This document shows, piece by piece, positions 6,463-11,939 of a stretch of DNA of 11,939 bases. Below the pieces are notes generated by a model. The model ran no database searches. It had not been told where the DNA came from and saw nothing but the letters and a program-made list of their open reading frames with translations. Numbering within the stretch: position 1 is the stretch's first letter; each line of letters begins with the position of its first letter. The position numbers and the translations under genes are program-made. Source of the DNA: JAVBTT01 sp031550325 (GTDB lineage Bacteria > Bacillota > Clostridia > Oscillospirales > UBA929); the NCBI GenBank assembly GCA_031550325.1, contig JAVBOR010000023.1:1-11939 (forward strand), written 5' to 3'.

Positions 6463-7250
6463 GATCGCGCTCCCATAACAGCCTGACTGCCGCTCCGGCT
6501 GTCCTCCGAGTGCAGGAAATCGAGAACGATCTGATTGAACCTGTCGGGGCTCGTCAGATGCAGGTCATGCGTTCCGTTTTCCTCTTTTGTGATCACCTCA
6601 AGGCGCGAGCCCTTGATATGCTCATGAAGCCACCGGCCGACGAGCGGCGTTGCGTTGAACTGGCTGATTTCCCCCATGAGGACAAGCGTCGGGATTTTGA
6701 TGGTTTCGATGATATCCCGCCAGTCCCTGCCCAGATGGTCGTGCAGGAGGCGCGTGCGCATTCCGGCGTCGTGCGTCAGTCCCTTCAGATCCGTGTCACT
6801 GTCAAAAACCGTGCGTCTGTGAATCGTCCCGGTGTACGTCTCTTTTTCCAGCGCGGTCCATGCGGGGTCACAAACCAGACATGGCGCCTGTTCCTCCAGA
6901 ATATATTTCACAACTTTGTCCTGACCAAACATGGAAAAGTAACTCCACGAAACAGAGTTTCCCATCGAATGTCCGAGCAAAAATATCCTGTCAAGGCCGC
7001 AATGCGTCAGCAGCTCCTCAAAGTCCTTGGCCAGACGTTCAACGTGAAAGCCGTATTCGGGCGCTTGGGATAACCCGTGACCGCGGTGATCCAGGCAGTA
7101 CACGGTAAAATGCGCCCCAAGCGCGTCATAGTTTTTCTCAAATTTCGTGGTATCCTGCCCCAGCCCCGGCAAAATGACAAGCGGGAATCCCTTGCCGGAA
7201 ACCCGGTAGTAGAGCTTTACCCCGTCCGATGTAACAAAAAACCTGTCCAT
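6459..7250 (-). CDS. Alpha/beta hydrolase
   Basis: A 263-residue alpha/beta-hydrolase-fold protein. It has the oxyanion-hole segment LPGLGQD (27-33), the strand CLDHRGHGLS, the nucleophile elbow G-H-S95-M-G, and a C-terminal GTHDLHL with H228 as the likely catalytic histidine. The acid is probably in LMGEISQF (E194 or nearby) and is less sure. The frame opens from GTG at 7280, but the ATG at 7250 has GGGGTGG at ideal spacing. Its stop overlaps the maturase start by four bases, so the two are coupled. Within a RiPP-like operon it might cleave an ester, thioester or peptide bond of the product. Its general fold is certain, its substrate unknown. Confidence 0.9.
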   Translation of the reverse strand: MDRFFVTSDGVKLYYRVSGKGFPLVILPGLGQDTTKFEKNYDALGAHFTVYCLDHRGHGLSQAPEYGFHVERLAKDFEELLTHCGLDRIFLLGHSMGNSVSWSYFSMFGQDKVVKYILEEQAPCLVCDPAWTALEKETYTGTIHRRTVFDSDTDLKGLTHDAGMRTRLLHDHLGRDWRDIIETIKIPTLVLMGEISQFNATPLVGRWLHEHIKGSRLEVITKEENGTHDLHLTSPDRFNQIVLDFLHSEDSRSGSQAVMGARS

Positions 7251-7270
7251 TATGCCACCCCGTAAAATTG

Positions 7271-7276
7271 ATTGTA
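7271..7276 (-). promoter_or_regulatory. Extended -10 promoter candidate for the enzyme genes
   Basis: On the minus strand TGGTACAAT forms a TGn-extended -10 element just downstream of the hairpin and T-tract that follow the precursor gene. The -35 position is poor. Transcription would begin near 7264, a few bases before the GGGGTGG ribosome site of the hydrolase. Confidence 0.35.
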
Positions 7277-7287
7277 CCACAGATCGG

Positions 7288-7329
7288 AAAAAAACCCATT
7301 GTCCCCGGCGTGCTATATGCCGGGGGCAA
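7288..7329 (-). terminator. Terminator or attenuator between precursor and enzymes
   Basis: On the minus strand an 11-bp stem with one mismatch (core CCCCGGC / GCCGGGG, 9-base loop, 7299-7329) is followed after TGGG by seven T residues (7294-7288). It begins about 15 bases past the precursor stop. A partial terminator here would yield more precursor mRNA than enzyme mRNA, a common layout in RiPP clusters. Confidence 0.65.
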
Positions 7330-7343
7330 TAAAGCGTCTTTGC

Positions 7344-7607
7344 CTATTTCCCGTCATCGGCGGCTCCGCAGGACGCGCCGCAGGCGGCGGGCTTCTCTTC
7401 GGCTTTCCCGTCATCGGCGGCTCCGCAGGACGCGCCGCAGGGCGCGGGCTTCGGCTCCTCTTTTGTCTCGTCGCCGGCGCCGCAGGCAGAGCCGCAGGAC
7501 GAACCGGCGGCTGCCATTACGGGCTGCATGTACCCCTGCGCGCTCCTGGGCGCAAAGAAGTTCCTCACGCCCTCTTTCCATGCGTCAAGGTTGGTCAGCT
7601 TGTTCAT
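7344..7607 (-). CDS. ACGX-repeat RiPP precursor peptide
   Basis: An 87-residue peptide. The leader-like part (1-37), beginning MNKLTNLDAWKEGVRNFF, has no cysteine and no clear signal peptide. The rest holds three blocks, CGSACGA, CGASCGA and CGASCGA, with cysteines at 38/42, 57/61 and 76/80, an exact 19-residue period, joined by acidic/lysine linkers such as ADDGKAEEKPA. This matches the ACGX-repeat peptides known beside a dedicated SPASM enzyme, which is encoded two genes downstream. The frame stays open 60 codons upstream. I chose ATG 7607 because the peptide then starts directly at the leader, but its Shine-Dalgarno site is weak, and ATG 7766 has a stronger one. The product may be a crosslinked peptide or a metal-binding scaffold. 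Confidence 0.83.
   Translation of the reverse strand: MNKLTNLDAWKEGVRNFFAPRSAQGYMQPVMAAAGSSCGSACGAGDETKEEPKPAPCGASCGAADDGKAEEKPAACGASCGAADDGK
7347..7440. repeat. 57-bp tandem repeat in the precursor gene
   Basis: A 37-base stretch at 7347-7383 recurs identically at 7404-7440, a period of 57 bases (19 codons). A third, diverged copy encodes the first block (CGSACGA). Such near-identity at the DNA level suggests recent duplication or gene conversion of the core unit. Confidence 0.85.
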
Positions 7608-7782
7608 GTTTTCGCATCCATTCGGTTTGTGTATAGAAGCAGGCATCGCCTGTTTCCGGCTGTCATAAGTGTCCGCCCCGATTGCTTTATGGTTTTGCGT
7701 CGGCCCGTTTCTTCTCCCCCGGTCGTCACACCGCCCGCTTGCCGGGTACATGGCCCTCATCTCCATTGATTCCTTCTCCCTT

Positions 7783-7811
7783 ACCATACACCGGCCCCGC
7801 CGATTTGAAAA
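7783..7811 (-). promoter_or_regulatory. Weak promoter candidate for the precursor operon
   Basis: On the minus strand TTTTCA (7811-7806) and TATGGT (7788-7783) are 17 bases apart. The -35 is poor, as expected for an activator-dependent promoter, and a pair of direct repeats ends 6 bases upstream of it. The leader to ATG 7607 would be about 170 bases. Confidence 0.3.
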
Positions 7812-7817
7812 GTACGC

Positions 7818-7848
7818 ACCTTTTTGTGGGGTTAGTTACCTTTTTGTG
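7818..7848. promoter_or_regulatory. Direct-repeat operator candidate
   Basis: ACCTTTTTGTG occurs twice (7818-7828 and 7838-7848), exactly 20 bases apart, so both copies face the same side of the helix. On the minus strand the copies read CACAAAAAGGT and lie just upstream of the candidate precursor promoter. The arrangement recalls LytTR-type activator sites, but the sequence is not a clear match. Confidence 0.5.
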
Positions 7849-7906
7849 ACCGGTCGCCGCAGGCGTTTGCGTGTAGACGAAAGCAGCTGTCACGGTTCCA
7901 AAGCCT

Positions 7907-7936
7907 TTGGCATTTTCGCCCGCGCTGTGCTATACT
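7907..7936 (+). promoter_or_regulatory. Promoter of the lipoprotein-isomerase pair
   Basis: TTGGCA (7907-7912) and TATACT (7931-7936) are separated by 18 bases. Both are close to sigma-A consensus. The transcript would begin near 7943, about 40 bases before the ATG at 7984. The -35 overlaps the inverted repeat CCAAAG/CTTTGG. Confidence 0.6.
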
Positions 7937-7955
7937 GTGGTTGCCGCGGCCACAG
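7935..7955. promoter_or_regulatory. Palindromic operator candidate at the transcription start
   Basis: CTGTGG (7935-7940) and CCACAG (7950-7955) form an inverted repeat around a CCGCGG centre. It covers the end of the -10 element and the expected start of transcription, where a repressor would block the sugar-use pair. Confidence 0.4.
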
Positions 7956-7983
7956 CGGCGAAAACGGAAAAAGGTGGGTCTGC

Positions 7984-10233
7984 ATGAAACGAGTCCTTGT
8001 ACTGCTGATGAGCGCCGTGCTGATGATGTCCCTGCTCTCCGGCTGCGAGAATAAGAAAGCTCCGGCAGGGCTCCCGCCCGGCGAGAACATCTTTGTCGCC
8101 CCAAACGGCAGCGACTTTGCCGACGGCTCATTTGAGCGCCCGTTTCTGACTCTTGGGCGCGCTAAGGTCGAGGTGCGGGCGCTGACGGCGGGCTCGGATG
8201 AACCGGTCACGGTGAACATCCGCGGCGGGGAGTATTATTTTGATCACGCTCTTCATCTGACCGCCGAGGATTCGGGCACCGAGGCAGCCCCCGTTACCTG
8301 GCGGGCGTATAACGGCGAGAGCGTACTGCTTTCGGGCGGCATCAGGCTGTCCCCGGAGGACGTCAAGCCTGTGACCGACGAGGCGATTGTTTCCCGTGTC
8401 TTGGACAGCGCCGCGCGGGAAAAGCTTGTGAGCGTCGATCTGTCCGGCTACCTGGACGAGTGGCCCGACCTCATCGTGCCGGATTCGACCTATGAAGTCG
8501 CCAACGGCGGCCCGGAAATCTATATAAACGACGCGCCGCTCACCCAATCCCGTTGGCCCAACGACGTGCAAAACGAGGCGTATCTCTACGCCGACAGCGC
8601 GGAAGCCCTGTCGGACGAGCAGTTTACGCCGGTGCGGCTGACGTCCCGGGCGCTGGCCGAACGCGCCGGGCGCTGGTCAAGCGACGCGTGGCGGGACATG
8701 TTTGTCTACGCCTTTATGGCCTGGGACTGGTCGGAGGGAATTTTTGATGCTGCCTCCTTTGATGCGGCGTCGGGTGAAATTGTTACGACGGGAGGACATT
8801 GGGGGCCGCCCTCTGAGAACCCGCGCTTTTATGTCTTTAATCTGCCGGAGGAAATCGACGTCCCCGGCGAGAGCTACATAGACTATGAACGCAAAACCGT
8901 GTATTTTTATCCGCCGGAGGATTTGACAGACGCCCAGATTACGTTGCCGATTCTCCAAGACGCGCTGATTACTCTGGACGGCGCGCATCACCTCACGTTC
9001 CGTGGGTTGAGCCTGAAGCACACCCGATCCAACTCCTTCGCGGCCTATCGGGCGGACGCCATCGCAATCGACGGCTGCACCGTGGCCCACAGTTCTGCGC
9101 AGGCGATCGTGCTGGACGACGCGACGAACTGCGCCGTTCGAAACTGCCATATCTATGACACGGGCAACGGCGGCATCTATCTCTGGGACGGCGGATTGCG
9201 CAAATCCCTGACGCCCAGCGGCAACATCATCGAGAACAACGACATCCACCACACAAACCGCCTGAAAAAGTGCTATTACCCACCCATTTGGTGCGAAAGC
9301 TTCGGCGTTGTCATCCGCAGCAACGAGATCCACGATATTAACCACATCGCCGTCGACGTCTCCAGCTCAAACGACGCGGTGATCGAGTATAACGTGTTCT
9401 ACAACACCTGCCTGGAGACCTCCGACGCGGGCGCAATCTACTATGGGCGGAACCCGTCTGTCATGGGCATTGAAATACGGTATAACTATTTCCATGATAT
9501 CGGCAACCGTTACGGCGGCATCGGCCAGCAGGCGATCTTTTGTGATGACGGCGCGTCCATGCCGCATATCTACGGCAATCTGTTCGTCAGCGCCTCGGAC
9601 AAGACCGACAACTGGGGCTCCGCCATCAAGGCAAACGGCGCTCAGTTCGGGCTGGTGGAGAACAATATATTTGTCGACATGCCCTATGCCGCACTCTTTG
9701 GCGAGTGGCCGAACAACTACGACAGAGCGCCTGTCCGCGAGGATTGGTGGCTGATGTCCATGTACGGCGCGGGCGACCCGCCGGGGGAGGGCATCTGGCA
9801 GAAGATCACCGTGGACATAGACCTCTTCAGCGAACTTTGGAGGGAGCACTACCGCGGCACGCAGTGGGAGCCTGTGTGGGACGTTCTCTCCCCCGAGGGG
9901 CACGACGAGTTTTGGCGGATGGGAAACGAAAAGGAGTCCGCCGGCCCACCGGACTACGACTCAAACCCGGCACAATATGAGTGGGCATACCAAAACGCGC
10001 CGGAGCGCACGAATCTATTGCGTGGCAATGTCTGTGTGAACATCACGGGCGAGAGCGGGATCTGGTGCGGCAGCAACGCGCGCGAGGAAAATAACCTTAT
10101 CGCCGGCACGGAACTCTTCAGTAGCTATGAAAACGGCGATTTTGCGCTGACGCCCCAGGGGATCGCCGAAATACGAAAGGTCATTCCGGGCTTTGAGGAG
10201 ATCCCGATGTCCGAGATCGGGCGGAAGCCGTAA
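7984..10233 (+). CDS. Right-handed beta-helix lipoprotein, probably polysaccharide-active
   Basis: A 749-residue exported lipoprotein. The signal peptide MKRVLVLLMSAVLMMS ends in the lipobox LLSGC, with C21 as the lipidated residue. Then comes IFVAPNGSDFADGSFERPFLTLGRA (read in two parts, about residues 37-60), the opening typical of secreted parallel beta-helix enzymes. Many short strand repeats of the GNIIENNDIHHTN type follow from about residue 330 to 600, and the tail has ITGESGIWCGSN and GFEEIP. The architecture resembles GH141-like and related beta-helix glycosidases, but I cannot point to catalytic residues. The ATG at 7984 follows AAAGGTGGG; the frame is open further upstream, but that part has no signal sequence. 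It is followed after 41 bases by an isomerase gene, so it probably releases a sugar for uptake. Confidence 0.88.
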   Translation: MKRVLVLLMSAVLMMSLLSGCENKKAPAGLPPGENIFVAPNGSDFADGSFERPFLTLGRAKVEVRALTAGSDEPVTVNIRGGEYYFDHALHLTAEDSGTEAAPVTWRAYNGESVLLSGGIRLSPEDVKPVTDEAIVSRVLDSAAREKLVSVDLSGYLDEWPDLIVPDSTYEVANGGPEIYINDAPLTQSRWPNDVQNEAYLYADSAEALSDEQFTPVRLTSRALAERAGRWSSDAWRDMFVYAFMAWDWSEGIFDAASFDAASGEIVTTGGHWGPPSENPRFYVFNLPEEIDVPGESYIDYERKTVYFYPPEDLTDAQITLPILQDALITLDGAHHLTFRGLSLKHTRSNSFAAYRADAIAIDGCTVAHSSAQAIVLDDATNCAVRNCHIYDTGNGGIYLWDGGLRKSLTPSGNIIENNDIHHTNRLKKCYYPPIWCESFGVVIRSNEIHDINHIAVDVSSSNDAVIEYNVFYNTCLETSDAGAIYYGRNPSVMGIEIRYNYFHDIGNRYGGIGQQAIFCDDGASMPHIYGNLFVSASDKTDNWGSAIKANGAQFGLVENNIFVDMPYAALFGEWPNNYDRAPVREDWWLMSMYGAGDPPGEGIWQKITVDIDLFSELWREHYRGTQWEPVWDVLSPEGHDEFWRMGNEKESAGPPDYDSNPAQYEWAYQNAPERTNLLRGNVCVNITGESGIWCGSNAREENNLIAGTELFSSYENGDFALTPQGIAEIRKVIPGFEEIPMSEIGRKP

Positions 10234-10274
10234 CAGTTCTGCGGCCGCAAAACGCCGCGCAGGAGGGAGAACCC

Positions 10275-11705
10275 ATGAAAAAACAGACCTTTGGCGTAAT
10301 CGTCACCACCCGCAGTTTTTTCCCGTCCCACCTTGTCAAGACAGCGCGCGAGGACATCACGAAGCTGCTGGACAAGCTGGGATACGGCTGCGTCATGGTC
10401 GGCGAAGCGGACACCGAGCTCGGCGCGGTGCGGACGTTTGACGAGGCCCTGCTCTGCGCCCGGCTGTTCAGGGCCCGCGCCGGCGAGATCAGCGGGCTCA
10501 TCGTCGTGCTGCCCAACTTTGGTGAGGAGCTGGGCGTCGCCGAGGCCATAGACCGCGCCGGGCTGAACGTACCCATCCTTGTTCAGGCCTGCGACGACGA
10601 TTTTGACCGGCTGGACATGCAAAACCGCCGCGACGCGTTCTGCGGCAAGATATCGCTTTGCAACAACCTGTATCAGCGCGGCATCCGGTACACGGGCACA
10701 ACCCTGCACACCTGCGAACTGGACAGCGCCGAGTTTGAGGGCGATGTTCGGCGCTTTGCGGCCGTCTGCCGGGTGGTGAACGGCCTCCGGGACAGCCGGA
10801 TCGCCATGCTGGGCGCGCGCCCGGCGGCGTTTAACACCGTCAGGTTCTCGGAAAAAATCCTGCAAAAGCACGGCATCAGCGTGCAGACGGTCGATCTCAG
10901 CGAGCTCATCGCCGCCGCGCAGAGCTGCGGCGACGCCGGGGCTATAAGCGCGAAAGAAGCCGAGATCCGCGCGTATGGGCGCATCTCCCCCGAAATCAGC
11001 GGCGAGAAAATCTCCAGACAGGCCAGACTCTGTCTGGCCATGGAGCAGATGGTGACCCGGCTGGACTGTCAGGCCTGCGCAGTGCAGTGCTGGGACAGCC
11101 TGGAGAACAATTATGGCTGCGCTGCCTGTCTGGGCATGAGCATGATGGGCGAGATGGGCCTGCCCAGCGCCTGCGAAAGCGACGTCACCGGCGCTTTGAG
11201 TATGCTGGCGGCCCAACTGGCGGCGGAGCAGGAGCCCGCGCTGATGGACTGGAACAACAACATCGGCGGCGACAGGGACTGCTGCGTCAGCCTGCACTGC
11301 GCAAACTTCCCGAAGAGCTTTTTTCAGAGCCCCGAGCTGGAGATCGGCACCCTGGACGTGCTGGGCAGCGTGCTGGGGCAGGAGCGCACCTTCGGGGCAC
11401 TCAAGGCGCAGGCGGGGCCGGGGCCGATGACGTATATCCGCGTCACCACTGACGACGCGCGGGGCAAGCTGAAGCTGTACGTCGGGGAGGGCGAGTTTGG
11501 CGCAGAACCGGTGCCCACCAAGGGCGGCGTGGCGTTTTGCAGGGTGCCGGGCCTGCAGAGCCTGATGAAGTACATCTGCGACAATGGCTTCGAGCATCAC
11601 GTCTGCTTTGTGCGCGGGCATGTGGCGGATGCGCTGGCCGAAGCTCTGGGCAAGTATGTCGGGGCCGAGGTATACCGTCATCACCCCGCCGGAGCCGGAA
11701 GCTAA
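10275..11705 (+). CDS. L-fucose/L-arabinose isomerase family protein
   Basis: A 476-residue cytoplasmic aldose-ketose isomerase-like protein. The N-terminal Rossmann-like domains (LIVVLPNFGEELGVAEAI; VPILVQACDDDFD) lead to the C-terminal fold with AVQCWDSLENNYGCAACL, LPSACESDVTGALSML and PALMDWNNNIGGD. E301 (in ACESDV) and D325 (in MDWNN) are the likely metal ligands. Their spacing of 24 is the same as E337 and D361 of E. coli FucI as I recall it. A third ligand may be among H441/H442/H449. It is shorter than FucI (about 590), like the many family members of unknown substrate. AGGAGGGAG precedes the ATG. It pairs with the beta-helix lipoprotein. Fucose is a guess; other deoxy or sulfo sugars are possible. 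Confidence 0.87.
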   Translation: MKKQTFGVIVTTRSFFPSHLVKTAREDITKLLDKLGYGCVMVGEADTELGAVRTFDEALLCARLFRARAGEISGLIVVLPNFGEELGVAEAIDRAGLNVPILVQACDDDFDRLDMQNRRDAFCGKISLCNNLYQRGIRYTGTTLHTCELDSAEFEGDVRRFAAVCRVVNGLRDSRIAMLGARPAAFNTVRFSEKILQKHGISVQTVDLSELIAAAQSCGDAGAISAKEAEIRAYGRISPEISGEKISRQARLCLAMEQMVTRLDCQACAVQCWDSLENNYGCAACLGMSMMGEMGLPSACESDVTGALSMLAAQLAAEQEPALMDWNNNIGGDRDCCVSLHCANFPKSFFQSPELEIGTLDVLGSVLGQERTFGALKAQAGPGPMTYIRVTTDDARGKLKLYVGEGEFGAEPVPTKGGVAFCRVPGLQSLMKYICDNGFEHHVCFVRGHVADALAEALGKYVGAEVYRHHPAGAGS

Positions 11706-11766
11706 CCTGCAAGCCCAAGTCCGCGTCAGAATCGCTGGGCTCTGTTTGTCAACGGCGGGGTTTTTT
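11683..11766 (+). terminator. Candidate terminator of the isomerase gene
   Basis: ACCCCGCCG (11683-11691, inside the gene end) can pair with CGGCGGGGT (11753-11761), directly followed by TTTTTT. An inner stem AGCCCA/TGGGCT could shorten the large loop. The wide loop makes this less sure than a simple hairpin. Confidence 0.35.
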
Positions 11767-11781
11767 GATAAAAACTCGTAA

Positions 11782-11800
11782 GGGAGCACATTGTGCTCCC
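11782..11800. repeat. Perfect palindrome before the right end repeat
   Basis: GGGAGCACA and TGTGCTCCC flank one T. It is followed by CTCAGC and then the end repeat, just as a hairpin borders the left end repeat. No T-tract follows on the plus strand, although TTTTTTGATAAAAAC precedes it. Confidence 0.65.
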
Positions 11801-11806
11801 CTCAGC

Positions 11807-11939
11807 CTGTAGACAAAGGCCGCCTCTTCGTTCCTTTGCGCAAAACCACGTCGAGCCTGACGCCGAAGGCGGCGGGTCCCTGCTGGACTGAAATAAGAAG
11901 AGCCGAGCGCCCGAGCAGGGAGGCCTGGAGCCTGGAGGC
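11807..11939. repeat. End repeat, right copy (133 bp)
   Basis: This is the reverse complement of bases 9-141 without any difference that I can find. The window ends inside it, so its true length is unknown. On the left the repeat continues at least eight bases further. Internal relatives lie at 2324-2589 and 3372-3455. Confidence 0.9.

Larger units (their letters stand above)
7608..7983. other. Divergent control region between peptide operon and lipoprotein gene
   Basis: This 376-base stretch has no gene I can support apart from the possible upstream extension of the precursor. It holds a 20-base-period direct repeat (7818-7848), promoter candidates in both directions, a CCAAAG/CTTTGG inverted repeat at 7898-7910 and a palindrome at 7935-7955. 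I see no riboswitch that I recognise. A small inverted repeat, CAGGC/GCCTG, lies at about 7650-7662. Confidence 0.6.

Noticed and set aside
7347..7494. Regular repeats suggesting a CRISPR array
   Set aside because: The 57-base periodicity has no unique spacers and encodes the repeated CGxxCG peptide in frame.
7669..7983. Upstream extension of the lipoprotein frame
   Set aside because: It lacks a signal sequence and would bury the signal peptide and lipobox. The promoter at 7907-7936 and the ribosome site before 7984 fix a later start.
10125..11789. Long (554-codon) open frame on the minus strand
   Set aside because: It lies antisense to the isomerase, which has clear family motifs and a strong ribosome site. 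The antisense translation has no recognisable domain and arises from high GC.
9..11939. Composite transposon or IS-bounded island
   Set aside because: No transposase or integrase is present, internal relatives of the repeat exist, and the window may simply end at repeats. Kept only as a finding to test.

Overview
The window reads as a piece of a GC-rich Clostridia-type Firmicutes chromosome, probably an uncultured anaerobe near Oscillospiraceae. The reasons are strong GGAGG-type Shine-Dalgarno sites, small anaerobe-type flavoproteins, a radical SAM/SPASM peptide system of the ACGX class, and many dispersed GC-rich intergenic repeats. No RNA gene, CRISPR array or transposase is visible. The two ends are perfect inverted copies of one 133-bp repeat, so the window is probably a contig that broke at repeats.

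Layout from left to right. (1) 1-211: end repeat and a hairpin. (2) 212-2295: an aldo/keto reductase (minus) divergent from a LysR-type regulator (plus). Between them lies a good sigma-A promoter with a LysR-type T-N11-A box centred near -64. (3) 2296-2691: two tandem 133-bp repeat units, then a promoter for a small NAD(P)H/FMN oxidoreductase with a four-cysteine motif (2692-3240, plus). (4) 3241-3586: a gene-free stretch between convergent genes, packed with hairpins and a diverged copy of the end repeat. (5) 7607 down to 3587, minus strand: the most interesting part. It is a compact six-gene operon-like array: an ACGX-repeat precursor peptide, an alpha/beta hydrolase, a radical SAM/SPASM maturase, a nitroreductase-fold protein, an FMN split-barrel flavin reductase, and a second, paralogous nitroreductase-fold protein. 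(6) 7608-7983: a divergent control region. (7) 7984-11705, plus strand: a right-handed beta-helix lipoprotein, probably polysaccharide-active, followed by an L-fucose isomerase-family protein. (8) 11706-11939: a candidate terminator, a hairpin and the second end repeat.

How the parts may work together. The peptide array looks like a RiPP pathway. The precursor carries three blocks of CGxxCG with an exact 19-residue period. The SPASM enzyme is the expected modifier. Two paralogous nitroreductase-fold proteins and a flavin reductase supply unusually heavy flavin redox chemistry for so small a cluster. A hairpin plus T-tract after the precursor, followed by an extended -10 promoter, would allow more precursor than enzyme. 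The maturase gene appears to carry an in-frame insertion of a dispersed repeat. No transporter or classical leader peptidase is present, so the product may stay in the cell or be exported by proteins encoded elsewhere. The beta-helix lipoprotein and isomerase form a separate sugar-use pair with its own promoter and a palindromic operator candidate.
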